64,000 nucleotides of DNA from Haloplanus natans DSM 17983 (lineage in GTDB: Archaea > Halobacteriota > Halobacteria > Halobacteriales > Haloferacaceae): positions 310,001-374,000 of the forward strand of contig NZ_KE386573.1 in assembly GCF_000427685.1 (NCBI RefSeq), in the 5' to 3' direction. Below are positions 1 to 9,692 of the stretch, piece after piece; positions within the stretch are counted from its first letter, which is position 1, and each line of letters begins with the position of its first letter. Made by a program: the position numbers and the translations under genes. Under the pieces are notes generated by a model. It was not told the DNA's origin. It saw only the letters and a list, made by a program, of their open reading frames with translations, and searched no databases.

Positions 1-729
1 GCCCTCGTCGGCGGCGATCCCGTCACCTATCCGGTGACCTACCGCGAACGCGGCGTTCACGAATTCGGCCCCGCCGTCGTCCACGCGCGGGATGTCCTCG
101 GCCTCGTGCGGCGGACCTTCGTCACCGAGGGGCGGACGCCGGTGCTGGTGTATCCGCGCGTCTACCACCCGTCGACCCCCGTCGCCGAGCGGTTGCGGGC
201 GCTGTCGACCCCCGCCGCGGCCGCCGAGCGCGGCGCGTTCGACCACCTCCGGGAGTACACCCGGAGCGACTCGCTTCGCGACGTGCACTGGAAGTCGAGT
301 GCCAAGCGCGACGACCTCGTCGTCCAGGAGTTCGTCGACGAGGGGGACGGCCCGACGGTGACGCTGTCGGCGAGCGCGGCGTCGGGGTATGCCGACCGGA
401 TGGCCGAGGCGGCGGCGACGGTCGGCTACGCCCTCCTCACGGAGGAAGCGAGCGTCGTCCTCGTGACACCCGGTGGACGGGTGCTGTGCTCGCCCGGCGA
501 GACCGACCGCCTGCTCGCCCACCTCGCCCGTGTCGACGCCGGACACGTCACCGACCGCGACGCCGACGTGGTCGTCCACGCGGGCGACGACGGCACGAGG
601 GTCCGGATCGACGGCGCGACGCTCCCGTTCGATCCCGGGCGGCGGCGGTCGATCGGCGGCGACGACGCGGGTGTGGAGACGACCGCCGATCGACCACCAG
701 CCGCCGACAGGCCGGGGGTGACGGCGTGA
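1..729 (+). CDS. DUF58 domain protein (partial, 5' end outside window)
   Basis: The frame is open from the first base, so the true start lies upstream. The C-terminal part carries the DUF58 signature (REYTRSDSLRDVHWKSSAKR) followed by VVQEF. DUF58 proteins are usually encoded beside MoxR ATPases and transglutaminase-like membrane proteins; their role is unsettled but envelope- or VWA-related. The stop overlaps the GTG start of the transglutaminase gene by 4 bp (GTGA), so the two are translationally coupled. The tail after the conserved block is long and of low complexity. Confidence 0.85.
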   Translation, partial: ALVGGDPVTYPVTYRERGVHEFGPAVVHARDVLGLVRRTFVTEGRTPVLVYPRVYHPSTPVAERLRALSTPAAAAERGAFDHLREYTRSDSLRDVHWKSSAKRDDLVVQEFVDEGDGPTVTLSASAASGYADRMAEAAATVGYALLTEEASVVLVTPGGRVLCSPGETDRLLAHLARVDAGHVTDRDADVVVHAGDDGTRVRIDGATLPFDPGRRRSIGGDDAGVETTADRPPAADRPGVTA

Positions 730-2912
730 GCGTCGACACCGGACGCCCCGGCATCCTCCCGGCCTCGTTCGTCCCGGATTTCCGTCTCGTCACGCTCGCC
801 GCCCTCGTCGCCCTCACCGCCTCGTACGGGAGTGTCCTCTATCACGTGACGGACGTGGTCGGCGGGGCGCGACTCATGATCGCGGTGTTGCTCGGCTCGG
901 CGTCGCTCGCCCTCGCGGTCGGTCGGGTGCTCCGGGTGCGGACGGCCGTGTTTCTGACCATCCTCCTCGTCGGCGGCGGGGTGACGGTGTATTTCGTCTC
1001 CGTGCCCGCGAGCCAGCGGGCGCTCATCTCGCCCGCACGCCTCGTCTCGGACACCGTTGCCCTCCTCACCGGGCTGTCGGTGTTGCGGCTGACGCAGGCG
1101 AACGTCTGGGCGCTGTCCGTCGCGCCCGCGCCAGTCTTTCTCTCGTGGTATCTGGCCGTCCGCCGACACTACGTCGCGAGCGTCGTCGTCGGTGGTATCG
1201 CCCTCGGCCTCCTCGTGTTGACCGGCGACGCGGGGACGTTCACGACGCTTCTCGGCGTCGTCGGCGGGGCGGCCGTCGTCGGCTTCGGTACCCTGGATCG
1301 CCACGGTGGGACCGCCGCACAGGTCGACACGCTCGTCGTCCTCTTCGTGGCGATGGTGGTGGTCGCGGCGACGCTCTCTATCGCCCCGACGACGCGTGCG
1401 GGGCCCGTCCTCCCCGACCGTTCCTCGCCGAGCGGCGTGACGAGTTTCGTCGATTCGGGCGACAGCGTCCGGGTCGTGGGGACGATTCGGCTCTCGCCGC
1501 AGGTGCAGTTCACGGTCGAGAGCCCCGTCGAGGAGTACTGGGCGACGGGGACGTACGACCGCTACACCGGATCGGGGTGGGTGCGCTCCGGCGACACCGA
1601 CCCGTACGTCGGTCGGTTGGGTGGACCACCCGGTGGCGGGCGGGCAGTCACCCAGACGGTCACCGCGGAGACGGACCTCGGTGCGATGCCGGCGGCGTGG
1701 CGCCCGACCCAGGTGGAGGGCATCCCGTCGGGTCGCGTTCGGGTGACCGACCAGGGGACCATCCGTCCCGCGACGACCATCGACGCCGGTGAGTCCTACG
1801 TCGTGACGAGTCGGGTGCCGAACGCCCCGGTGGAGGAACTCCGGGTCGCCGACGCCGACTACCCGGAGGAGGTGGCCACCCAGTACACACAGCTTCCGTC
1901 GTCGACGCCGGATCGGGTCGCGGAGCGGGCCGCGGCGGTGACGGCCGAGGCGGACGCCCAGACGCCCTACGAGAAGGCGCGGGCGATCGAGTCGTATCTG
2001 GAGTCCAGCAAGCGCTACTCGCTGACCGTCGAGCGACCCGACGGCGACGTGGCCGACGCCTTCCTGTTCGAGATGGACGCCGGCTACTGCACCTACTTCG
2101 CGACGACGATGGTGACGATGCTCCGTGCCGAGGGCGTCCCCGCGCGGTTCGTCACCGGCTACACCGCCGGCGAACGGGTCGCCGACGACGAGTTCGTCGT
2201 GCGCGGCCTCGACTCCCACGCCTGGGTGCAGGTGTATCTCCCCGATCAGGGCTGGGTGCGCTTCGATCCGACGCCGGCCGGCCCCCGGCAGTCCGCGGAG
2301 CGGGCGCGCCTCTCCGAGGCCCGACAGAGCGGCGACCCCGGCGTCGATACCGAGAACTCGGGCGGGACGACGCCGACGCCGACGCCGACCGGCGACGAGG
2401 GGGCCACGACCGACGCGACGCCGACGCCGGCCGGCAACGCGTCGGTCGGCACCGGCGATCCGGGCGCCATCGGCGACACCGGCCCGAGCATGTCGACGAC
2501 GACCGACGGCGGGTTCGAACTCCCCTCCGGAGAGATACTCGCGTTCTGGGGGGTCGTCCTCGTCGGCGTCGGGGCGGCCGTCCGTCGCACTGGCGCCGGC
2601 CGTCGTGCCGTCCGGGCGGTGTGGCTCCGCCGGCGCGGGCCGCGGCGCGACCCCGACGCCGACGCCGTGCGGGCGTTCGACCGCCTCGCGTACCTGCTCG
2701 AACGACAGGAACGGCCGCGCCGAACCGGCGAGACGCCGCGGGCGTTCGTCCGGAGCGTGACGAGCGACGCGCGTGCCCACCGCATCCTCGCGACGTACGA
2801 ACGCGCCCACTACGGTGACGGGGTGGACCGCGCCGCCGCCGCCGACGCCACCGACACCGTCGGCGAACTGATCCGAGAGCGAACCCTCCCGATGCGGCTG
2901 TTCGCCCGCTGA
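726..2912 (+). CDS. TgpA-like transglutaminase membrane protein with DUF4129-like tail
   Basis: A 728-aa protein. An N-terminal block of about six hydrophobic segments (to about residue 210) is followed by an extracytoplasmic region. The transglutaminase core has the expected triad: Cys455 (AGYCTYFA), His498 (LDSHAWVQVY) and Asp514 (RFDPTP). A Thr/Pro-rich linker, one transmembrane segment and a cytoplasmic DUF4129-like end (residues about 640-720) follow. The GTG start at 726 is preferred because it overlaps the DUF58 stop; longer upstream readings run inside the DUF58 gene. Together with DUF58 this is the common TgpA/DUF58 pair. The substrate is unknown. Confidence 0.85.
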   Translation: MSVDTGRPGILPASFVPDFRLVTLAALVALTASYGSVLYHVTDVVGGARLMIAVLLGSASLALAVGRVLRVRTAVFLTILLVGGGVTVYFVSVPASQRALISPARLVSDTVALLTGLSVLRLTQANVWALSVAPAPVFLSWYLAVRRHYVASVVVGGIALGLLVLTGDAGTFTTLLGVVGGAAVVGFGTLDRHGGTAAQVDTLVVLFVAMVVVAATLSIAPTTRAGPVLPDRSSPSGVTSFVDSGDSVRVVGTIRLSPQVQFTVESPVEEYWATGTYDRYTGSGWVRSGDTDPYVGRLGGPPGGGRAVTQTVTAETDLGAMPAAWRPTQVEGIPSGRVRVTDQGTIRPATTIDAGESYVVTSRVPNAPVEELRVADADYPEEVATQYTQLPSSTPDRVAERAAAVTAEADAQTPYEKARAIESYLESSKRYSLTVERPDGDVADAFLFEMDAGYCTYFATTMVTMLRAEGVPARFVTGYTAGERVADDEFVVRGLDSHAWVQVYLPDQGWVRFDPTPAGPRQSAERARLSEARQSGDPGVDTENSGGTTPTPTPTGDEGATTDATPTPAGNASVGTGDPGAIGDTGPSMSTTTDGGFELPSGEILAFWGVVLVGVGAAVRRTGAGRRAVRAVWLRRRGPRRDPDADAVRAFDRLAYLLERQERPRRTGETPRAFVRSVTSDARAHRILATYERAHYGDGVDRAAAADATDTVGELIRERTLPMRLFAR

Positions 2913-2986
2913 ACGGTCGCGTCGGGCGGGACGGGACGCCGACCGTGACTCGCGGAACCGCTATCCCGCCCGGCATCCCGACACTG

Positions 2987-2993
2987 TTTAATA
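2987..2993 (+). promoter_or_regulatory. TATA-like element for the SUI1 gene
   Basis: TTTAATA lies 27-33 bp upstream of the SUI1 ATG in an otherwise GC-rich spacer. This is the usual haloarchaeal distance for a transcript with little or no leader. Confidence 0.5.
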
Positions 2994-3007
2994 GTCCCAT
3001 CCAGTAG

Positions 3008-3313
<306 letters not shown>

Positions 3314-3349
3314 TCGTGACCGCCACCTGACCGCCCGCCCGTCGAGTTC

Positions 3350-3700
3350 TCAGAACGGCGACTCCGGCGTCTCGCCGTCGTCCGTCGCTGCTTCGAAGTC
3401 ACCCTCCCACGCCTCCAGGCCGCCAGCCATGCTCTCGACGCGTGCGTCTTTCGTCCCCTCGTAGGAGCCGATGAGCCGCGCGGCCTGTACGCTCGCCTTC
3501 CCGTGTGGACAGACGGTGACGATGTGGTCGGCGCCGGTCAACTCGTCGATCCGATCCGGTAGCTCCCCGAAGGGGACGTTCTCGCTGCCGGGGATGTGGC
3601 CGCGGGCGAACTCGCCCGGCGATCGAATGTCGACGATTCGCGGTCGGTTCTCGTCGTCGAGCAGGGCTTCGACCTCCTCGACGGAAATCTCGTCGTCCAT
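3350..3700 (-). CDS. Single-domain rhodanese-like protein
   Basis: A 116-aa protein starting MDDEISVEEVEALL. It shows the rhodanese pattern IVDIRSPGEFARGHIPGS and an active-site loop VCPHGKAS with the catalytic cysteine, then a MAGGLEAWEGD helix. It would carry a persulfide on that cysteine (sulfur relay). The frame stays open upstream for 41 residues, but the added stretch is not rhodanese-like, so the ATG at 3700 was chosen. It is on the same strand as, and just downstream of, the uncharacterised gene at 3756-4958. Confidence 0.85.
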   Translation of the reverse strand: MDDEISVEEVEALLDDENRPRIVDIRSPGEFARGHIPGSENVPFGELPDRIDELTGADHIVTVCPHGKASVQAARLIGSYEGTKDARVESMAGGLEAWEGDFEAATDDGETPESPF

Positions 3701-3755
3701 ACCCGCCCAACGAACGTCGAGTGGATAAGCGTCCGGGTCCACAGCCGCCCGACCG

Positions 3756-4958
3756 TCACCCGGTTCGAAGCACTGCCGTCGGCAGTCGGTCCCGTCGCTC
3801 GGCCGGATCAGCCGGCAGGTCACGCGTCTCGTCGAGCCCCGCGTCGGGGGCCGTCCACAGGAGCGTGGTGTCGGCGCCGTCCGCGTACGCCTCGACCGTC
3901 GGCCGCGTCACCCGTTCGACGGCGAGCGTCCGGTCGTCGAGGAGCAGACGTTCGAGGTGGGCGAACGCGTCGGCCGGCCCGTCGACGGCGAGGAGGTGCA
4001 GTCCCGTGCCGGCCGGCCGGTCGGCGACGGCGAGGGCGGCCACGCCAGTCGCCTCGGCCCGCTCGACGAGTTCGGGGAGTGTCGCCTCGACGCCCGCGAG
4101 CGCGTCGTGGAGGCGGTCGACGCCAGCCGAGGGGTCGACCCGTTCCCCGTCACCGTCGCCGTCGTCGAACACCGTCAGCATCGACCCCGTGCCCGTCCCC
4201 GTCGATCGTTCCTCGATCCCGAACGGCAGGACCCGGTCGCCGATCCGCACCGCGTCGGCGTCCGCGACGGCCGGGGGGAGCGACGCGGCGCCGGGGTCCG
4301 GGACGTGGACCGACAGCGGCAGGTCGCGGTCCCAGTCGGGGCGGACCGTCTGGACGCCGATGGCCGCTGCCCCACGGTCGTCCCGGAGCGTCTCGATCAG
4401 CGCCCGTAGCTCGACGGTTTCGACCGTCTCGTCGAGCAGGCGTTCGACCGCGTCGCTGAAGCTCTCCTCCGGGCCGAGATGGCGTGCGAGGCGTTCGACC
4501 ACCCGCCCCTCGACCCACAGGGGCGTCGGCTCCTCGAAGAGGTCGGCGGGGTACGGCGGGGGCTGGGTGTACTCGACCGTCGCCTCGGCGGCGTCGATTT
4601 TTCCCCGCGCCCGGTCGTGGTAGTCGGCGACGATGGTCCGCGAGAGGGGGTCACCGTCGGCCGACCGGCCGATGGCCCAGACGTAGAGGCCGATGGCGTC
4701 GAAGGTGAGGCGGTCGGCCCCGTCGTGGACGAGGTTGCGCAGCACCCAGGTGGTCGCCTCCCGCTCCGAGAGCGTCGTCTCGGCGGCGACCCGTTCGACG
4801 TAGGAGCCGTACAACTGTTCGAGCGTGTAACAGTACTCCTCGATTTCGTCCCTGGTGACGTTCTCGGGGAGCGGGTCGACGCGCGTGAAATCCAGCGCCG
4901 CCCCGATGACGTTTAGCTTGGTCGAGGGGTGCCAGCCGTCCTCGAACTCGGCGCGCAT
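3756..4958 (-). CDS. Uncharacterised haloarchaeal protein, 400 aa
   Basis: I do not recognise a characterised family. It is a soluble acidic protein. The N-terminal ~110 residues are mainly helical (an LEQLYGSYVERVAAETTLSE-like stretch), and the C-terminal half is alpha/beta with repeated hydrophobic strands. There is no signal peptide or membrane segment. GC-rich codon use matches the host. It is followed by the rhodanese gene on the same strand with a 55-bp gap, and could be co-transcribed with it. Confidence 0.7.
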   Translation of the reverse strand: MRAEFEDGWHPSTKLNVIGAALDFTRVDPLPENVTRDEIEEYCYTLEQLYGSYVERVAAETTLSEREATTWVLRNLVHDGADRLTFDAIGLYVWAIGRSADGDPLSRTIVADYHDRARGKIDAAEATVEYTQPPPYPADLFEEPTPLWVEGRVVERLARHLGPEESFSDAVERLLDETVETVELRALIETLRDDRGAAAIGVQTVRPDWDRDLPLSVHVPDPGAASLPPAVADADAVRIGDRVLPFGIEERSTGTGTGSMLTVFDDGDGDGERVDPSAGVDRLHDALAGVEATLPELVERAEATGVAALAVADRPAGTGLHLLAVDGPADAFAHLERLLLDDRTLAVERVTRPTVEAYADGADTTLLWTAPDAGLDETRDLPADPAERRDRLPTAVLRTG

Positions 4959-4999
4959 GGCGGCGCTACGAGGGGCGGCGGGTTAAACGCCCGGTCGGC

Positions 5000-6346
5000 T
5001 CAGATCTTGCCTTCGAAGTACGACAGCGGCACCTCCTCGACCATCTGGGCCTCGCCGCCCTGAACCTGCAGGATGCGGTAGGGGACGACGGGTTCGAGGT
5101 TCTCGTTCAGGTCGACCGTGCCGGAGGCGCCGTCGTAGTCGATGGCGTCGCCGTTGGCGATAGCGTCCTTGCCGGCCCCGAATCCCGCGACCGACACCTG
5201 TGTGTCGCTGTCGCTGTTGGGCCGCGAGACGCTCCGGATGTTCCGCGCGATGCCGGTGCCGCTCGCCTCGCCCGCCTTCTCCAGCGCGAAGCCCATGAGA
5301 TACGTCGCGTCGTAGGCGTGGGGAGCGAACTGCGTGATGTTGCTCTGGCCACCCATGTTCTCCTGGAACGTCTGGCTGTTTGCAGTCTGGGGCGACGTGA
5401 TGTACATCCCCTCGACGATGTCCGAGAGGTCGGAGAGGAGCTGTGGCGACAGGATGGCTTCGGCGCCGACCCACTGGCCGCCGTAGCCGCCCTGATTCCA
5501 CTGTTGGAGGATCGTCCGACCGTTGCCGGGGTACATGACCGCGCCGATGGCGTCGGGGTCACCCTGGAACACCGAGTTGAGCGTCGACGTGTAGTCGCTC
5601 GTCGCCTGGGAGTACGCCACCATATTCAGCGTCTCGCCGTCGAAGTTCTGGCTCGCAGCCTCGGCGAGTCCCTGCCCGTACGGGTTGTCGACGTAGAGGA
5701 ACGACACCGTCTCGGCCTGGATCGACTGGTTCAGCACGCGCGCCATCACGAGTGCCTGCTGGACGTCGTTCGGCGAGGTCCGGCCGTAGTATTTCACGCC
5801 GTTGCTCTCGTTGACGCCGGCCGTCGCCAGCGCGGGCGAGGTGTTGCCGTTGGACACCTCCATCACCCGGTTGTCGCGGGCGATGGGGGCGAGCGTCGTC
5901 CCGATGCCGCTGGAGTACGGTCCAACGAGACCGACGATGCCCTCCTGATTGATCATCGTCCGGAACTTCTGGGCCGCCCGCGACGGGCTTCCCTCGGTGT
6001 CGCGGTTGATTGGGTTGATCTGCCGTCCGCCGAGGACGCCGCCGCTTCCGTTGATCTCCTCGACGGCGAGGTTGAACGCCCGCTGGTGGCCGCCGCCGTA
6101 GGCGCTGTTCGTGCCCGTGATCGGGAAGATGGAGCCGAGCGAGATGGGCTCGCCGCCGTCCATGCTGCCCTCGGTTTCCGTGGCCGTATCACCGCCGCCG
6201 CCGTCCATCGACGTTTCCGTGGGCGTCGCCTCGTCACCACCGCCACCGCCGCCGTCCTGTTGGGAGCAGCCGGCAAGCGAAACGATACCGACCGTACCTG
6301 TCGCGCCGAGTCCTCTGAGTACGTCCCGTCGACTTCGTTCTGACAT
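5000..6346 (-). CDS. livJ: Branched-chain amino-acid ABC transporter substrate-binding lipoprotein (LivJ/K type)
   Basis: A 448-aa protein with a twin-arginine signal (SERSRRDVLRGLG) and lipobox LAGC, then a Gly/Asp/Thr-rich linker and a periplasmic-binding fold with the Leu/Ile/Val-type start (ISLGSIFPITG). It would deliver amino acids or similar amphipathic substrates to the LivHMGF machinery encoded divergently at 6587-11365. An ATG nine codons further upstream is possible. The 6346 start is preferred because a 16-bp AT-rich palindrome sits about 25-40 bp upstream of it, at promoter distance. Confidence 0.9.
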   Translation of the reverse strand: MSERSRRDVLRGLGATGTVGIVSLAGCSQQDGGGGGGDEATPTETSMDGGGGDTATETEGSMDGGEPISLGSIFPITGTNSAYGGGHQRAFNLAVEEINGSGGVLGGRQINPINRDTEGSPSRAAQKFRTMINQEGIVGLVGPYSSGIGTTLAPIARDNRVMEVSNGNTSPALATAGVNESNGVKYYGRTSPNDVQQALVMARVLNQSIQAETVSFLYVDNPYGQGLAEAASQNFDGETLNMVAYSQATSDYTSTLNSVFQGDPDAIGAVMYPGNGRTILQQWNQGGYGGQWVGAEAILSPQLLSDLSDIVEGMYITSPQTANSQTFQENMGGQSNITQFAPHAYDATYLMGFALEKAGEASGTGIARNIRSVSRPNSDSDTQVSVAGFGAGKDAIANGDAIDYDGASGTVDLNENLEPVVPYRILQVQGGEAQMVEEVPLSYFEGKI

Positions 6347-6370
6347 TACGTGTGCTGTGTTCTTTCTTGA

Positions 6371-6386
6371 CATAGATTAATCTATG
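6371..6386. promoter_or_regulatory. 16-bp perfect palindrome at the livJ promoter
   Basis: CATAGATTAATCTATG reads the same on both strands. Its AT-rich centre lies about 32 bp upstream of the chosen livJ start, where a TATA box would be. It is therefore a candidate operator overlapping the promoter of the binding-protein gene. The regulator is not identified. Confidence 0.5.
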
Positions 6387-6556
6387 GTCCGAGAAAGTCG
6401 ACAACTCGGGGGTTCCCGATAGGAGCGGTCCATGTATCGCGCCCGACGGCCCCCGGACGTGTGGGTTCGTCCGGGCAAAAAGTATAAATTAATTGAATAG
6501 ATCGGCGACGGACGCTCCCCGCGAAACGTTCACGATCGATTCACCGCCACCGAAAT

Positions 6557-6565
6557 GATATTAAC
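6557..6565 (+). promoter_or_regulatory. TATA-like element for livH
   Basis: GATATTAAC lies 22-30 bp before the livH ATG. A second AT-rich block (TATAAATTAATT, 6483-6494) lies further up in the same divergent spacer and may serve either direction. Confidence 0.4.
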
Positions 6566-6586
6566 CCCTGACAGTGATTCGCAGAC

Positions 6587-8014
6587 ATGGCCGCCGAGAC
6601 GGGTTTATTGAACGCGGTTATGACCGGCATCGTCACGGGGAGCATCGTTGCGCTCGGGGCGACTGGTCTCGCGTTGGTGTACGACATCGCCGAAGTCCCC
6701 AACTTCGCCCACGGGGATCTGTTGACACTCGGCGCGTACGCCGCGTTACTGGTCAACAAACCGGATACGGTTCCGCTGTTCGACGTGCTCGCGACTGGCC
6801 CCCAGCAGGTCGGCGTCGCCGGCGCCGCCGTCCTGTTCGTGCTCTCGGCCGCCGGCGTCCTCGGCACCGTCTACCACCTCGGCGGCGTTCCGGCGCTGAA
6901 AGGACGCTGGTGGGGCGTCGACGTTCCGGACGGCCTCGCCCTCGGCGTCCACGCCGGACTCGCCGCGTTGGTCGGCGCCGGCGTGGTGCTCGGGGCACCC
7001 GACTTCGGGGCTGCACTCCTGTTTTCTTTCGTGTTGCTCGGCGCCATCGTCCCGCTGCTCGAATCGCTGGTCTTCCGGAAGTTCCGCGAGAAGGACGTCG
7101 AACTCGCCTTGATGCTCATCGTCTCTCTCGCCGTCGCCTTCGTCGTCCGCTTCGGCATCCAGACGATTTTCGGCGGCCAGATTCGGTTTTACTCCGTCGA
7201 GACGACCCTCTCTTTCATGGGCGGGCAACTCGACATCACGCTCGCGAAGTTCTTCGACTTCTTTCTCACGAACGAGGGGCTATTCGTCAGCATTCAGGAG
7301 ACGCGTGGCGGCTCCTCCGTCCAACTACTCGTGATGCAGTACGCGTGGCTGGAACTCGCCGTCGTCGCCGTCGCCGCGGCGGCAGTGGCGTACGCCGCCC
7401 ACCGCTGGCGGCGGGACACGGCCGGCGTCGTCGGGCCGCGACTCGCCGCCACCATCGGCGGCCTCGCCGTCCTCGCCGTCGGCGCGGCGGCGTTCTGGGG
7501 CGGTGCCAACGGCACCGTCCCCGACGCGTCGCTGCTCTCGACTCGAATCCGCACCTCACCGCTGCGTCTCGGCATCATCGCGCTCGCCCTGCTCATGATG
7601 TCGGCGCTTCATTACCTGTTACAGGCGACGACGCTCGGGAAGGCGATGCGCGCGACCAGCGACAACCGCCGGCTGGCGATGGTCCGCGGTATCAACACCC
7701 GTCAGGTGATGATGTCCGTCTGGATCATCTCCGGCCTCTTCGCCGCCATCGGCGGCGTCATGCTCGGCTTCCTGTTCAGTTCCATCACGATCAACCTCGG
7801 ATTCAACCTCCTGCTCGCCATGTTCGCCGGCGTCATCCTCGGCGGCATCTCCGTCTACGGCGCCATCCTCGGTAGCTACGTCGTCGGCCTCGCGATGGAG
7901 GTGGGTATCTTCGCCATTCCCGGACTCAGCGCCACCTACCGCATCCCGGTGGCGTTCGTCGTCCTCCTGCTCGTCTTACTGGTCAAACCCGAAGGCATCG
8001 TGGGGGGGAGCTGA
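6587..8014 (+). CDS. livH: Branched-chain amino-acid ABC permease LivH type, enlarged
   Basis: A 475-aa polytopic membrane protein. It begins with the LivH hallmark GSIVALGATGLALVYDI and NFAHGDLLTLGAY, and ends with the conserved permease core containing TTLGKAMRATSDN and ANMV-like GIN. LivH proteins are normally about 300 aa. Here extra hydrophobic segments are inserted around residues 60-125 and 200-320. It is the first gene of the livHMGF operon, with a 1-bp gap to livM. It forms half of the transmembrane channel. Confidence 0.9.
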   Translation: MAAETGLLNAVMTGIVTGSIVALGATGLALVYDIAEVPNFAHGDLLTLGAYAALLVNKPDTVPLFDVLATGPQQVGVAGAAVLFVLSAAGVLGTVYHLGGVPALKGRWWGVDVPDGLALGVHAGLAALVGAGVVLGAPDFGAALLFSFVLLGAIVPLLESLVFRKFREKDVELALMLIVSLAVAFVVRFGIQTIFGGQIRFYSVETTLSFMGGQLDITLAKFFDFFLTNEGLFVSIQETRGGSSVQLLVMQYAWLELAVVAVAAAAVAYAAHRWRRDTAGVVGPRLAATIGGLAVLAVGAAAFWGGANGTVPDASLLSTRIRTSPLRLGIIALALLMMSALHYLLQATTLGKAMRATSDNRRLAMVRGINTRQVMMSVWIISGLFAAIGGVMLGFLFSSITINLGFNLLLAMFAGVILGGISVYGAILGSYVVGLAMEVGIFAIPGLSATYRIPVAFVVLLLVLLVKPEGIVGGS

Positions 8015-8015
8015 G

Positions 8016-9692
8016 ATGGCGGCCTCCGACGTCGTCATCTCCTTTATGTTACTGGTGTCGATTTACGGCATTCTCTCGCTCGGCCTGAACGTCAAGTACG
8101 GCCACACGGGGCTGCTCGACTTCGGCCACGTCGGGTTCTACCTCGTCGGCGCGTACACGGCGGCGCTGTTCGTGCTCGGCCCCGACGATCCGACCGACTT
8201 CACCGCGTACGTCATCGGGTTCGGCGACGTGCCGGTCGTCGGCACGTGGGGCGTCGCCATCCTCGCGGCGACGCTTCTGGCCGGCCTCGTCGGCGGTCTG
8301 GTGGCGCTGCCGACGATCAGGTTACGCGAGGACTACCTCGCCATCACCGTCCTCGGGGTGTCGGTCATCTTCCAGCGGGTCATCCAGTCCGAAACCTGGC
8401 TGGCCAACGGTCCGGACGCGCTTCGGGGGTACAGCCCGCCGCTCCAGTCGCTGTTCCCCCTGGCGATGGACACGACGGTCGGCCCGGCCTTGTTCGGCCT
8501 CATCATCACCGTCGTCTGGGCCATCGCCACCGGCGCGTTCGGGCGGCTCCGCGACGGCGACTCGCGGCTCCCGCTGTCCGCCGTCTACGCCGTGGCCACG
8601 TTCGGCTTGGCGCGCCTCCACCGCCGGACCGACGGCCTGGGCTCCCTCCCGGCCGTCAGCGCGCTCGCCGGCCTCGTCGCCGGTTTGCTCTCCTTTGCCC
8701 TCCTCGTCGCCGTCGACCCGCTGTTGACGCTCGGCGTCCTCGTCTCCCTCTATACGTGGTTCGTGGCGCTGGTGGCCGTCTCGCATCACTACCGCCACCT
8801 CGGGTGGCGCGAGGGGGCCGTCGGCGTCGCGCTCGGGACGGGCCTACTGGTCGCGTTGCTCCCGCTTCCAATCGTCGAGTCCGTCGGCCTCAAAAGCGCC
8901 CTGACGCTCGGCCTCCTCGGCACGCTGGTCGTCGCCTACTACCTCGCGGTCACCCGGGTCGAGTGGGTCGCCGCGGTGAAACTCACCGTCGTCGGCGTCG
9001 GCGCGCTCTGGTTCGTCGCGCTCTGGTATTTCCTCCTGCCGATTCTGGGGCCGCTCGGCGACGGCGACGTCGCCGCCGCGCTCAACGTCCTCTTCCAGAA
9101 CGTCGTCTGGGTGCTCCAGTTCGGCGGTGACGTGGGTATCGACTACGCCGTCGTCTTCATCGGTGACCTGACGACCAAGGTCGACTACTCGCGGTTCCAG
9201 CTCGCCGGGTTCGTACTCTTTCTGGCCGGGCTCTACTACGTCCTCGAACTCACCGTCCGGTCGCCGTTCGGCCGCGTCCTGCGGGCCGTGCGCAACGACG
9301 AGACGGTGGTGCAGTCGCTCGGGAAGGACCCCTTTGTCTACAAGGTCCAGACGATGGCCCTCGGCTCGGCGCTCGGCGGCTTCGCCGGCGCCCTCTGGGC
9401 CATGTACGCCCAGGGGCTGACCTTCACCACCTTCGCCCCCCGGATCACTTTCATCACCCTCCTCATCATGTTCCTCGGCGGCGTGGGTAACAACAAGGGG
9501 ATGCTCCTCGGTGCCGGCATCTTCTGGGCGTTCCAGCAGGCGACGACACAGCTCGCCTCCTACTTCCCGCCCGCAGTGCGTGTCAACATCCAGGCGTTCC
9601 GGCTCGTCGTCGTCGGCGTCCTGTTCCTCCTGGTCCTCTACTACGTGCCGGAGGGCCTGCTCGGCCGCGACGAACGGGAGGTGGAGGGATGA
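8016..9692 (+). CDS. livM: Branched-chain amino-acid ABC permease LivM type, enlarged
   Basis: A 558-aa membrane protein. It has the LivM N-terminus (LNVKYGHTGLLDFGHVGFY) and the C-terminal signature SPFGRVLRAVRNDE followed by KVQTMALGSALGGFAGALWA. Usual LivM length is about 320-420 aa. The excess lies at about residues 165-335, a block of several extra hydrophobic helices separated by short polar loops. A GGGGGGAG-type ribosome-binding stretch precedes the ATG. It overlaps livG by 4 bp (ATGA). It is the second half of the channel. Confidence 0.9.
   Translation: MAASDVVISFMLLVSIYGILSLGLNVKYGHTGLLDFGHVGFYLVGAYTAALFVLGPDDPTDFTAYVIGFGDVPVVGTWGVAILAATLLAGLVGGLVALPTIRLREDYLAITVLGVSVIFQRVIQSETWLANGPDALRGYSPPLQSLFPLAMDTTVGPALFGLIITVVWAIATGAFGRLRDGDSRLPLSAVYAVATFGLARLHRRTDGLGSLPAVSALAGLVAGLLSFALLVAVDPLLTLGVLVSLYTWFVALVAVSHHYRHLGWREGAVGVALGTGLLVALLPLPIVESVGLKSALTLGLLGTLVVAYYLAVTRVEWVAAVKLTVVGVGALWFVALWYFLLPILGPLGDGDVAAALNVLFQNVVWVLQFGGDVGIDYAVVFIGDLTTKVDYSRFQLAGFVLFLAGLYYVLELTVRSPFGRVLRAVRNDETVVQSLGKDPFVYKVQTMALGSALGGFAGALWAMYAQGLTFTTFAPRITFITLLIMFLGGVGNNKGMLLGAGIFWAFQQATTQLASYFPPAVRVNIQAFRLVVVGVLFLLVLYYVPEGLLGRDEREVEG

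Noticed and set aside
486-725. 5' extension of the transglutaminase gene
   Set aside because: It overlaps the DUF58 gene, has Arg/Pro-rich composition and no family similarity. The GTG at 726 couples to the DUF58 stop.
426-2810. A 794-codon minus-strand frame opposite the transglutaminase gene
   Set aside because: An Arg/Pro-rich antisense shadow of a GC-rich gene. The plus-strand gene has clear motifs.
2621-2818. A 65-codon plus-strand frame inside the transglutaminase tail
   Set aside because: A shadow of the DUF4129-like region in another frame.
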